A DNA stretch of 31,599 nt, taken from the IMG/VR virus record IMGVR_UViG_3300027969_002464, positions 1-31,599 of that record. One strand, given 5' to 3'. Origin of the DNA: a virus. Every line of letters starts with the position of its first letter. Within the stretch, counting starts at the first letter, position 1. Below, one piece after another: positions 8,202 to 15,252 of the stretch. The notes under the pieces are model-generated. The model made no database searches, was not told the origin of the DNA, and saw only the letters and a program-made list of their open reading frames with translations. Both the position numbers and the translations under genes were made by a program.

Positions 8202-9288
8202 AGTTCTCCATTGCTGAGATAATGTACTTACCGTATTGAGCATGGAAGCGATCAAAATTCTGCATTTTGGAACTATCGAACGGTAGTCCGTAGTTAGTAA
8301 GTGCAACCTTTGAACCCATAACAACTAATTCGGTTGGGAAATTATCCATCATAAAACCAAAGAAGTTATCAGCAAGTTTGTTCCATTCTTTGTTCTTTTT
8401 CTCGTGCTCTGTTTGAAGCTCATAGCACAGACTAATCACTAACGAATACATAGCGGAAATTTCTTTGATGTTAACTTTAGATACCTTACCGGACAAGATA
8501 TCCTCCGGTTTAGGCATTTGCTTGGCGACCTTTCGGTGAGCCATGAACTTAACAGCTAGACCGTCACCAATAGCACCTGCCACGAGGTCAGTGAGCGTTG
8601 ATTCTGGCAGGTCATCGTCGCCAAGCAAATCACTTACAAAAGACCAGCTACGTGGCGTAGCAAAGCTACGTGAGCTAGACTTTGGATCAAAGTCGTACAA
8701 GTCTTGTTTTGCAAAACCGATGTAACCTACTACTTGTTCGTGTACACGATTTGTAGTAGCCCACTCTTGCCAGTCATCAAAATTAACTTTCAATTCCAAG
8801 TGTAGGAAACGATTAGCCAACGGAGCAGGCATACGATAAGTTACACCTTTGTCAGTTTCACGATTACCTGCGGCAACAATACTAACACCCTTTGGCAAGT
8901 AATATGTACCTACACGGCGGTTCAAAATAAGTTGATAAGCCGCGGCCTGTGTAGCAGGTGCCGCAGAGTTAAGTTCGTCTAGGAACAGAATAGCAGTACT
9001 GTCTGGGTCGCTAGGAAGCTCAATTGGGGGAGCCCAACTCATTGTGCCCAAATTAGCATTATAAAATGGAATACCTTTAATGTCTGTGGGTTCCCACAAA
9101 CTTAGGCGAACGTCAATGACTTCTCGATTTTGTTCTGCACCAATTTGGTGAACAATATCAGACTTACCAATACCTGGAGGGCCCCACATGAAAACCGGAC
9201 GGTTTACTTTAAAGCATTTGCGGATAGCCGCTTTAGCTTCATTTGGGGATTGTGTGCGGTTTGCACTAACGCTTTCACCTTTTGCCAT
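8200..9288 (-). CDS. MoxR/CobS-like AAA+ ATPase
   Basis: 362 aa from the ATG at 9288, chosen because AGAGG stands about 8 nt before it; an in-frame start 24 nt further upstream lacks a ribosome site. Walker A is G36PPGIGKS43, Walker B is ILFLDEL near residues 100-106, sensor-1 Asn is in AAGNRE (about 140-144), and PAPLANRF (155-161) fits the arginine-finger region. The family remodels protein complexes with ATP, usually with a VWA partner, and that partner is encoded directly downstream (6671-7921). Cyanophage relatives are often called CobS (cobaltochelatase subunit); the substrate cannot be told here. It is driven by a consensus promoter at 9339-9367 and closed by a terminator. Confidence 0.9.
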   Translation of the reverse strand: MAKGESVSANRTQSPNEAKAAIRKCFKVNRPVFMWGPPGIGKSDIVHQIGAEQNREVIDVRLSLWEPTDIKGIPFYNANLGTMSWAPPIELPSDPDSTAILFLDELNSAAPATQAAAYQLILNRRVGTYYLPKGVSIVAAGNRETDKGVTYRMPAPLANRFLHLELKVNFDDWQEWATTNRVHEQVVGYIGFAKQDLYDFDPKSSSRSFATPRSWSFVSDLLGDDDLPESTLTDLVAGAIGDGLAVKFMAHRKVAKQMPKPEDILSGKVSKVNIKEISAMYSLVISLCYELQTEHEKKNKEWNKLADNFFGFMMDNFPTELVVMGSKVALTNYGLPFDSSKMQNFDRFHAQYGKYIISAMEN

Positions 9289-9338
9289 TTTTGACCTCTT
9301 TCTAAAAAACAATTAAAATACAACGCTCTATGTATATT

Positions 9339-9367
9339 ATTATAGTGTCAGTAGTCTAGAATGTCAA
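9339..9367 (-). promoter_or_regulatory. Consensus sigma70 promoter for the MoxR-like gene
   Basis: TTGACA (9362-9367), a 17-nt spacer and TATAAT (9339-9344) on the - strand, an exact consensus, about 50 nt before the start codon at 9288. It lies in one of the few real intergenic gaps (9289-9397). Confidence 0.87.
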
Positions 9368-9397
9368 TAGTCGGTTTATCCAAAATGTGTTGTATTT

Positions 9398-9781
9398 TTA
9401 CAACGGGCGATTAGCAACTTGTTTGGCTTTGCTGTATTTGGCAACATCGCCTGAGAACAATACAAGTTCTACAGCAATTTTTTCTTTAAAAACCCAAATG
9501 CTTTTCTTTTGGAGATAGTACGGAGAGTCAATATAACGATCCAAATATATAATTGTATTATTTGAAATCATAAATTCTTCGTCTTTTGGAAATTCTATTT
9601 CGTACCCTTTGTACTGCAATTTATTTTTCAATACATCAAAGCCTTGTTCGGTCAAACGAAAACCACCTGTCTTTTTCTCTCTTGGATTAGCCCAGATGGT
9701 TTTATAAAAATTTTCAAATTTTAATTCTGTATCACTTAGCTCGGCAAAGAGTTTTTGAGTTAAGTCACGCTTTGAAATCAT
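9398..9781 (-). CDS. Conserved T4-like phage protein of unknown function
   Basis: 127 aa. Blocks such as FYKTIWANPREKKTGGFRLT, IIYLDRYIDSPYYL and KEKIAVELVLFSGDVAKY look well structured, and I associate this pattern with small conserved proteins of marine T4-like phages. No catalytic motif is seen. The start overlaps the stop of the upstream gene by 4 nt (ATGA), so the two are translationally coupled. It is the last gene before the moxR promoter. Function unknown. Confidence 0.75.
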   Translation of the reverse strand: MISKRDLTQKLFAELSDTELKFENFYKTIWANPREKKTGGFRLTEQGFDVLKNKLQYKGYEIEFPKDEEFMISNNTIIYLDRYIDSPYYLQKKSIWVFKEKIAVELVLFSGDVAKYSKAKQVANRPL

Positions 9782-10071
9782 TGTGGTTCTTGAATTAGTT
9801 CGCCCGTTGTTAATTTGTAAACTCCAAAATCGTTGCAGTTAAAAAGTTTGTTTAATTTCTCAGCAAGATTAAAAGCATGGCCGCTATTGGAAAAACTTAC
9901 CTTTTTATATTTTGGCCCGAGTTGTTGTGCAACTACAGATGTAGTTTTTAGATTAACTGGTTTATTTTTATAAAAAACAGCCCAGATGGCGTCGGCTTCA
10001 AGAACTTGTTCAGTCTTGTATGTTTTCTTATTAGTGATTTCTAATAGAACGTTCGGCTTGGGTCTGCTCAT
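9778..10071 (-). CDS. Conserved T4-like phage protein of unknown function
   Basis: 97 aa from the ATG at 10071, preceded by GGAGA about 11 nt upstream; a longer frame from 10113 has no ribosome site. Starts MSRPKPNVLLEITNKKTYKT, with blocks AIWAVFYKNKPVNLK, GPKYKKVSFSNSGHAFNLAE and LFNCNDFGVYKL. Probably a small alpha/beta fold. Coupled to the next gene by a 4-nt overlap; a possible late-type element (10104-10111) lies 32 nt upstream. Function unknown. Confidence 0.72.
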   Translation of the reverse strand: MSRPKPNVLLEITNKKTYKTEQVLEADAIWAVFYKNKPVNLKTTSVVAQQLGPKYKKVSFSNSGHAFNLAEKLNKLFNCNDFGVYKLTTGELIQEPQ

Positions 10072-10103
10072 GATAAAGTACGTCTCCACAAAATGTACGT
10101 ACT

Positions 10104-10111
10104 TATTTATC
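10104..10111 (-). promoter_or_regulatory. Possible T4-type late promoter (GATAAATA)
   Basis: Seven of eight matches to TATAAATA on the - strand, in the short gap before the 97-aa gene. Leader length to the ATG at 10071 is plausible. Short AT-rich motifs arise by chance, so this is tentative. Confidence 0.3.
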
Positions 10112-10119
10112 ACCCAATA

Positions 10120-10344
10120 TTAAAAATTACCACCATCCATAGAGACTTGCGTATCTTGCGGTTGTGATGCTTGCTGTAATACTCGATCTAATTCACCTGC
10201 TAATCGAGTCATTATTACCGCTAGACTATCGCTTAACTGCTGAGTTTCGTCAGCAGTCAAAGTAACAACTTTTGCCCCTGATTTTTGTGCAATTCTGGCC
10301 TTTTCTAAGAAGTTTTCGACAGGAATCGTGTTCAATTGCTTCAT
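10120..10344 (-). CDS. 74-aa hypothetical protein, helical
   Basis: Starts MKQLNTIPVENFLEKARIAQ, then KSGAKVVTLTADETQQLSDS and LAVIMTRLAGELDRVLQQA, ending in a polar tail. Mostly amphipathic helix with a possible coiled coil in the second half. It overlaps the upstream gene by 4 nt (ATGA). No recognised domain. Function unknown. Confidence 0.65.
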   Translation of the reverse strand: MKQLNTIPVENFLEKARIAQKSGAKVVTLTADETQQLSDSLAVIMTRLAGELDRVLQQASQPQDTQVSMDGGNF

Positions 10345-10832
10345 GATTCTCTACTCATAGAGCTTAGTACTGTTTTCATCTCTAGCTCTGTTTTAAAGGG
10401 ACCACGATTGTCGTATCGTTCTAGTGTAATAAGTTTTGGACAGAATGATTTAACCCATCCTTTACGGAACTTGATTACATAGTAACCTGCACAGTATTGG
10501 CTCTTAGACTTGTCGCTCTTTGAGTAAATTGGTAGCTTTTGCCTTACATCATATACTGGATTATAAGGTTTACTTGAACAAGGAAATTCATAAATTGAAT
10601 AACCCTGTGCATCTATCTTACTGCTCAGTTTTTCTTTTTTAAGCTGTTCTTCGTTAATCGAAATACCAAACAAAGTTTGGAATACGGCTAAGTCTGCGAT
10701 GTCAACCTTTCGGCCTTGGCGCATAAAACTATAGCCTTTTTTCTCTTTAGTAAGCGTACCTAACTTTTCGCCCTCTGCTTCAATAAGCCAGAACTTACCA
10801 TCGATAAGTGCTTTTGTTTGTACCTCTGTCAT
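10341..10832 (-). CDS. Conserved phage protein of unknown function
   Basis: 163 aa from the ATG at 10832, which has an excellent GGAGG ribosome site 5 nt away; the frame extends 21 codons further upstream without one. The N-terminal part (GKFWLIEAEGEKLGTLTKEK, GRKVDIADLAVFQTLFGI) looks like a small beta domain. The second part (YEFPCSSKPYNPVYDVRQKL, YCAGYYVIKFRKGWVKSFCP) is aromatic-rich with three Cys. It follows the RNase H gene by 59 nt. No function recognised. Confidence 0.72.
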   Translation of the reverse strand: MTEVQTKALIDGKFWLIEAEGEKLGTLTKEKKGYSFMRQGRKVDIADLAVFQTLFGISINEEQLKKEKLSSKIDAQGYSIYEFPCSSKPYNPVYDVRQKLPIYSKSDKSKSQYCAGYYVIKFRKGWVKSFCPKLITLERYDNRGPFKTELEMKTVLSSMSRES

Positions 10833-10891
10833 ATTTGCCTCCATGCAAAAATCTGTTTTATGCAAACACGTTTTATCGTATTCACAAACTT

Positions 10892-11878
10892 TCATACTGT
10901 GTATCTTGCGTTAAGCGGATCTGCGTAACTTTGAATTTGTTCTGTAACTTTAACAAGATCGTACGTGCCGCAAAACTTCATGAGTCTAATGCCAACTTGC
11001 GCTACATTCTTTTCTTTAGAAAATTCTGTAGCAAGAGTTTCTGCAATAATAGCCTTAATGTTATCTGGCTGTGCAGTAAGATCACATAGTTGTACATTAC
11101 GCTGATAATCTTCTAGCACACGATGTTCGACACCTTCGTGGTCGGTCCAACGTTGTAACATCATATTGTTCCAAGACCATCCTTTTGCTCCTCGATCAGC
11201 AAAGGCCTCTTGGAGACCAACTTTATTCTTTGTGCCTTTCGTGCGTACTCCCGGATATGCAGAAAATACGTTGTCGCTTGTGTCGCCACGCATACACTTC
11301 TCAAAGAGTAACCATTCTGGGTCCGGTGCGCCTTTGACTTCATTAGTTTTCTTATCTTTAACAGGCTTACCCTTTTCATCAAAGTATCCTTCGTGTGTAG
11401 TTGTAACACCGCTTACGCCGTTATACTGTTTTACGTTAGGTGCAATTAATTGTGCAAAGTCGCCGTCTGTCGAAATAATAACGTGGTTATCATTTGGATG
11501 AGCTTGAATAAAGCCGGCAATCAAATCGTCTGCTTCTAATTGCTTGTGTTGCAATACGGTGCAGTTTGTTTTCTCATGCAAAAACGTTTTGAAGTCGTCA
11601 AATGTTTCCCAAAACAATTTGTCTTCTTCCATTTCTGTAGCAGACATTGCGTCTCTAGTTTCTTGTCGATTGCGTTTATAAGGAGCATAAAAGTCCTTGC
11701 GCCAGCTACGACCTTCTAGTGCGAAGATAACATGGGTACCATCAAAGTCTTTCCATGCTTTACGGACTGAATTTAAAATTACATGAAGACACATACCGAC
11801 TTTGTCGTTCATATCTCCTCTTACTACATGTCTTGCTCTAAAAAACGTGTTAGCTGTGTCTACTAAAATATATGTCAT
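10892..11878 (-). CDS. rnh: T4 RNase H-like 5'-3' exonuclease (FEN family)
   Basis: 328 aa, close to the usual length of T4 RNase H. Metal-binding acidic residues of the FEN/PIN fold are visible: D7 in YILVDTAN, EADDLI (E115, D117, D118), STDGDFAQL (D138, D140) and KCMRGDTSDNV (about 194-204), the helix-hairpin region typical of 5' nucleases. The segment RKDFYAPYKRNR (60-71) is the basic arch that contacts DNA. In T4 the enzyme removes RNA primers and flaps on the lagging strand. Start overlaps the upstream stop by ATGA. Polymerase and clamp are about 15 kb away in the same orientation. Confidence 0.9.
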   Translation of the reverse strand: MTYILVDTANTFFRARHVVRGDMNDKVGMCLHVILNSVRKAWKDFDGTHVIFALEGRSWRKDFYAPYKRNRQETRDAMSATEMEEDKLFWETFDDFKTFLHEKTNCTVLQHKQLEADDLIAGFIQAHPNDNHVIISTDGDFAQLIAPNVKQYNGVSGVTTTHEGYFDEKGKPVKDKKTNEVKGAPDPEWLLFEKCMRGDTSDNVFSAYPGVRTKGTKNKVGLQEAFADRGAKGWSWNNMMLQRWTDHEGVEHRVLEDYQRNVQLCDLTAQPDNIKAIIAETLATEFSKEKNVAQVGIRLMKFCGTYDLVKVTEQIQSYADPLNARYTV

Positions 11879-12258
11879 GAAACCTCAGATCTACCGTTAC
11901 CGATATTAGTTACGTTAATGAATCCAGCCCCTCTGCGATCCATTTCGATGCCCTCATCAAGAGCGACATCCCTGCACAAATCCTTAAACCACTGATCAAC
12001 GATAGATTCTTCTGTATCGCCTTTATAACCAGCTTCTGTTAATTTTAATATAAAATACTCGTTCCAGTCAAGTTCAAAAAAACCATTTCTGATGTTATCA
12101 GTATTTATGTGTGTATTTAACACCGCAACATATGGCTCTTTTTTAGCAGTAGCCGCATCTTTTGGATTTAATGTTTCGGGCGATACATAGTCATTTGCTA
12201 TACTTTTAGCTTTTCTGCGGTTAAAAAATGCTTTTAGTTTTTCCAATATCATATTCAT
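11875..12258 (-). CDS. Conserved T4-like phage protein of unknown function
   Basis: 127 aa with AAAGGA before the ATG. The first about 40 residues are basic (KLKAFFNRRKAKSIANDY). The conserved-looking core is EPYVAVLNTHINTDNIRNGF, FELDWNEYFILKLTEAGYKG and DTEESIVDQWFKDLCRDVAL, ending GAGFINVTNIG. I associate this core with small conserved proteins of marine T4-like phages. No enzymatic motif. Coupled by a 4-nt overlap to both neighbours (2OG oxygenase upstream, RNase H downstream). Confidence 0.72.
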   Translation of the reverse strand: MNMILEKLKAFFNRRKAKSIANDYVSPETLNPKDAATAKKEPYVAVLNTHINTDNIRNGFFELDWNEYFILKLTEAGYKGDTEESIVDQWFKDLCRDVALDEGIEMDRRGAGFINVTNIGNGRSEVS

Positions 12259-12902
12259 ATTACTATCCTTTGTTCTGGTAATTTTCTGTGCTGTACATTT
12301 ACGTAGTTAGTTGTGCAAACCCACCTTTCTTGATCGCTTTGATTTGGTTGTGTTTGATGCTGTAACCATCCTGGAAAAAATAACACATCGCCAGTTACTG
12401 CACTAACTTCCCGCCATTCAAACAAACTTTTTTCATCATTGTTGTGTGTGTGAATACTGCGTAAATCAAAATGAGGATCTTTAAATTCAATGTATCCGCC
12501 ATTTTCAGGTAATTGTAAATATGCAGTAATACTCAAGGCACACATTCCGTGTGCGTGTGCTAAAGTAGTTCCGCCTTTGTTATGACAGTTTACCCAACTA
12601 TTGCTAATCCAATAAGGCATACTGCTCATCAATTTAAGTTGATCAAACATCACGTGCTGAGCAACTTTATGTTGCCAGTCGTAAAAATCTTTAAACGCAG
12701 GATGACCGTGAGGGGGAAGTTGTTGATTATAAACAGAACTACGAGCATCACCTTCTTCTAAACTTAGTGTTCCGCCCATTGGGGCATTGGACAAAATTTC
12801 TCTAGCAATATTGACATGCTCATCTGTGAATCCATCATAGTGTGCTTTAAACACTATCGGTGGATACGGATTGATTGCTTCGAAGTTCAAATCCTGCCCC
12901 AT
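12255..12902 (-). CDS. 2OG-Fe(II) oxygenase superfamily protein
   Basis: 215 aa. The double-stranded beta-helix core is visible: SWVNCHNKGGTTLAHAHGM with H116/H118 as proximal metal ligands, LSITAYLQLPENGGYIEFKD, then GDVLFFPGWLQHQTQP with distal H182 and R193 as the likely 2-oxoglutarate-binding Arg. This matches the putative 2OG-Fe(II) oxygenase family (TIGR02466 type), common in aquatic phages. Substrate unknown; a protein prolyl or nucleobase hydroxylation role are both possible. The start overlaps DUF2061 by 16 nt and has a weak ribosome site. It is one of two such oxygenases here. Confidence 0.85.
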   Translation of the reverse strand: MGQDLNFEAINPYPPIVFKAHYDGFTDEHVNIAREILSNAPMGGTLSLEEGDARSSVYNQQLPPHGHPAFKDFYDWQHKVAQHVMFDQLKLMSSMPYWISNSWVNCHNKGGTTLAHAHGMCALSITAYLQLPENGGYIEFKDPHFDLRSIHTHNNDEKSLFEWREVSAVTGDVLFFPGWLQHQTQPNQSDQERWVCTTNYVNVQHRKLPEQRIVI

Positions 12903-13087
12903 TTAATTTTAAGCCAAATACGTTCATGAATATAATAGTCGATACTTAAAAGAATATGTAGTGCTGTAGCAAACCCTGTAGCACTACCGATATCTCCAGT
13001 AAACAAATATGTCCAACCAATAGTAAACAGCCATGCAGTTATTCTATAAGTTAACATCCTTACTAGAGTTCTTTTTTTGGTCTCCAT
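12887..13087 (-). CDS. DUF2061 small membrane protein
   Basis: 66 aa from the ATG at 13087, whose TGATG junction overlaps the queE stop; GGGGA lies a few nt upstream. The pattern METKKRTLVRMLTYRITAWL, a hydrophobic stretch (FTIGWTYLFTGDIGSATGFA), then YYIHERIW and a final KWG is the DUF2061 signature, here with about two membrane segments. Function of the family is unknown. Its place between queE and an oxygenase gives no clear hint. Confidence 0.8.
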   Translation of the reverse strand: METKKRTLVRMLTYRITAWLFTIGWTYLFTGDIGSATGFATALHILLSIDYYIHERIWLKIKWGRI

Positions 13088-13941
13088 CAAGTTCCCCATT
13101 CGTTCTTGAAGAGTGGCACTTGTAGTCGATCACTGTACCGCCAGCCTTTTCGCATTGCCATTTCTGCCACTGCACGATTGTTAAGGGTATACACCCGCTC
13201 AACACCACCAACAGGCATAATATACACAGGACCTGTAAACCCTGCCGCACGATATTCCTCAACAGCTCGTTCAGCATCTTTAAGGTCCTCCTCTGTTGCT
13301 ACTACAAACTTCAAATACACATACCCGTAATTTTCATAATCACACACTACTTCTGGTTTGATAGCATCATCCCACGGCTCGCCTGAGCAAGGAAGTTTAG
13401 CACTTACACTAAATGTGATCTCACGTTGAAAGTCTAAATTAGGCATTTGCCATTGGATTAGATAGTCTTTAAATCCTTTTGTTAACCGCATTGTACCGTT
13501 AGTTTCAAAAGTGATTTCTTTAAGACTTTGCATCCTAGGATGACTTAGTAAGTCTGGATAAGCACGTTGCCAACCTAGCAAAGGCTCACCGCCTGTAATA
13601 ACAAGATGTTCATCCTGCCATTCTCCGTTCGGTAGCATTTCCATAATGCGTTCTACGATCCCATCAGTCTCAACTAACGGGCTAAGATCTTTAAAGCGAA
13701 CATCCCAACTAGCGTAACTATCACAACCAGTTGACACTAGTGGGAGCTCATTATAATCTTTAAACTCTAAAATTCTTTCTGCAATAGCTTCACGTTCATC
13801 GGACAGTTCTCCACGTGGCATACCAAAACCTTGACAGGTAAAGTTACAACCAAATGTGCGTAGAAACACACTCGGGACCCCCATGTAGCGTCCTTCTCCT
13901 TGGATACTGTAAAACAGTTCTGCTAATTTAATCTTACTCAT
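13087..13941 (-). CDS. queE: QueE-like 7-carboxy-7-deazaguanine synthase (radical SAM)
   Basis: 284 aa. The start MSKIKLAELFYSIQGEGRYM and GVPSVFLRTFGC match the QueE N-terminus, ITGGEPLLGW (about 114-123) is the glycine-rich SAM-binding motif and ETNGT follows. QueE turns 6-carboxytetrahydropterin into CDG with SAM and a 4Fe-4S cluster. The cluster motif is unusual: C32-x3-C36 is followed by about 36 residues before the third Cys, C73 in TGCDSYASW, instead of the usual x2. With folE and the QueD-like gene it would supply CDG for DNA modification by the DpdA-like enzyme. Coupled by overlaps to both neighbours. Confidence 0.87.
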   Translation of the reverse strand: MSKIKLAELFYSIQGEGRYMGVPSVFLRTFGCNFTCQGFGMPRGELSDEREAIAERILEFKDYNELPLVSTGCDSYASWDVRFKDLSPLVETDGIVERIMEMLPNGEWQDEHLVITGGEPLLGWQRAYPDLLSHPRMQSLKEITFETNGTMRLTKGFKDYLIQWQMPNLDFQREITFSVSAKLPCSGEPWDDAIKPEVVCDYENYGYVYLKFVVATEEDLKDAERAVEEYRAAGFTGPVYIMPVGGVERVYTLNNRAVAEMAMRKGWRYSDRLQVPLFKNEWGT

Positions 13942-14129
13942 TCAGATCTTCCACTGGTACAACTATCGCTCCATAATTGTTGCGCTTGTTGTTTATATTC
14001 ATTAAGTTCGTATTCTGCTTTTTTAGTCTGAAACTGTTCTTCTGATAAACCGTGCCAGCCTATGCATTTTCCAGTGGGACTGCGGCCACATCCGCATTTA
14101 CCAATATCGTCGTTTGTTCTAACTTGCAT
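13938..14129 (-). CDS. 63-aa protein with CDGSH-like CxC...CxGxH motif
   Basis: The motif CGCGRSPTGKCIGWHG (from residue 12) holds three Cys and one His in an order similar to the CDGSH iron-sulfur motif, but it is one residue shorter, has Pro and Lys at other places and I-G-W where D-G-S is expected. The remainder is a charged helix (SEEQFQTKKAEYELNEYKQQ). It may bind a 2Fe-2S cluster or zinc. It overlaps queE by 4 nt (ATGA), so a link to that iron-sulfur enzyme is conceivable but unproven. Confidence 0.7.
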   Translation of the reverse strand: MQVRTNDDIGKCGCGRSPTGKCIGWHGLSEEQFQTKKAEYELNEYKQQAQQLWSDSCTSGRSE

Positions 14130-14674
14130 TACGCTTCTCCTTTTAACGAATCCATAATTACTCTACGTTCTTTATTATACACTTGTTTTTGAAGGAAGTC
14201 AAGAAACTCTTGATGTTCCATCTTCTCTGCTTTATTTAGAATATTTTGGCAAGCCCGCAAATAATACCTACGTCTGGCCGCTTTGGTAACACCTTTCATA
14301 TCTTCCACAGCAAATTGGAAAGTTCGGGTTAACGCATTAGCGGCTTCACTAGGTTTACCGTGCCATTCGACATCACCGTCTTGGGTAATAACTAGAACAG
14401 GTTGACTATTTTGATTGTTAAATTGGATACTGTTAGCCCCTGGATTAGTTTTGTTAATATGCAATCCAGATCCGGCAATCTTATATCCTGCTTGATATCC
14501 AACCGCAGTATTATACTGCCCGGTATTATTTGCCCAACTTGTGCCATATCCGCTGTACTGTAGTATCTGTCCAGACGTACCTGTTACTGGCTTAATCTTG
14601 CTTATACGATGGGCTTCGATAGTTCCCTTTGCCCGGGATTGTGTTGCGGACGCCGCCGATTGGATCTTCAACAT
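14129..14674 (-). CDS. Fibre-like / conserved phage protein with helical C-terminus
   Basis: About 181 aa from the ATG at 14674, chosen for its GGAGG site; this makes it overlap the end of the HIT gene by 83 nt, and a later non-ATG start is possible. Residues after about 30 have a structural-protein flavour (SGQILQYSGYGTSWANNTGQ, YNTAVGYQAGYKI), then PVLVITQDGDVEWHGKPSEA, and a helical end (AARRRYYLRACQNILNKAEK, MEHQEFLDFLQKQVYNKERR). The combination of a head resembling trimeric fibre repeats with a helical tail is a pattern I associate with marine T4-like phages. Role unknown. Confidence 0.7.
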   Translation of the reverse strand: MLKIQSAASATQSRAKGTIEAHRISKIKPVTGTSGQILQYSGYGTSWANNTGQYNTAVGYQAGYKIAGSGLHINKTNPGANSIQFNNQNSQPVLVITQDGDVEWHGKPSEAANALTRTFQFAVEDMKGVTKAARRRYYLRACQNILNKAEKMEHQEFLDFLQKQVYNKERRVIMDSLKGEA

Positions 14675-14987
14675 CACCCTCCCGACGGGGGATAAGATGT
14701 ATATGAGGCCAGTTGACAGTTTGTCCAGCAACTTGGCCGTAATTAAGTCCGATGTTGAAACCGCTGGCCTCTCCGGCTTCCACCATTCTTTTACCTTCGC
14801 GAACTGCGTCTTCAAAAGCATCATTTAAAACTCCAATTGTATTATGTTTTGGTACAAACAACAAGTGACCGGGAGTACAAGGGTACTTGTCATAATATAC
14901 TGCAACGTGAAAGTCTTCTTTGTAAAGATTGTCCCACGGTGCTGTACTATCTTCAATGTAGTCTGGTAAGTTTTCAAACGCCTTCAT
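14592..14987 (-). CDS. HIT-family nucleotide hydrolase/transferase
   Basis: 131 aa, typical HIT length. Visible: YYDKYPCTPGHLLFVPKH (32-48) and AGQTVNWPHIHLIPRREGDV (87-106). By alignment with the usual HxHxH-IPR motif, the first His is replaced by Trp (W93), while H95 (nucleophile) and H97 remain; HIT proteins without the first His are known. HIT enzymes cleave or transfer nucleoside phosphates (AMP-lysine, Ap4A, ADP-sugars). Its neighbour is a MazG-type NTP pyrophosphohydrolase (14-nt overlap), suggesting nucleotide housekeeping. Substrate unknown. Confidence 0.88.
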   Translation of the reverse strand: MKAFENLPDYIEDSTAPWDNLYKEDFHVAVYYDKYPCTPGHLLFVPKHNTIGVLNDAFEDAVREGKRMVEAGEASGFNIGLNYGQVAGQTVNWPHIHLIPRREGDVEDPIGGVRNTIPGKGNYRSPSYKQD

Positions 14988-15252
14988 AGATGCTTGACCA
15001 TTTTTTTAGTTTTTCAATTTTAGCATCTGCGGCTTTTTCAATGTTAGCCCAACTTACGATATCCATTTCTTGTAGGATATTAATCATAGCATACAGATCG
15101 CCAAGTTCTTCTTCTAAGTGCTCTCGATTAGTTTTTGGTTTGCCTGGTTTGTAGTTGTCTAACCCAAAGCGACTAATTTTAGAGACTGCTTGAATTACTT
15201 CAGCACATTCTTCTTGCAGAATATCCATTACTTCTTTTTGTTGCGTGTTCAT
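14974..15252 (-). CDS. MazG-like NTP pyrophosphohydrolase
   Basis: 92 aa, single-domain length of all-alpha NTP pyrophosphatases. Metal-binding acidic motifs EECAEVIQA (about 14-22) and EEELGDLYAMI (about 47-57) match the ExxE and ExxD patterns. The family hydrolyses (d)NTPs or ppGpp-type nucleotides to monophosphates; cyanophage MazG proteins have been studied as dGTP/dCTP pyrophosphatases. The ribosome site AAAGGA and a 4-nt overlap with the kinase gene upstream support the start. Confidence 0.85.
   Translation of the reverse strand: MNTQQKEVMDILQEECAEVIQAVSKISRFGLDNYKPGKPKTNREHLEEELGDLYAMINILQEMDIVSWANIEKAADAKIEKLKKWSSIYEGV

Noticed and set aside
9313-9397. Additional small gene between the moxR promoter and the 127-aa gene
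   Set aside because: No start with ribosome site and no protein-like frame; the stretch is explained by the promoter.
14674-14824. Longer N-terminus for the fibre-like gene (start at 14824)
   Set aside because: It would overlap the HIT coding region by over 230 nt, and the ATG at 14674 has a much better ribosome site.
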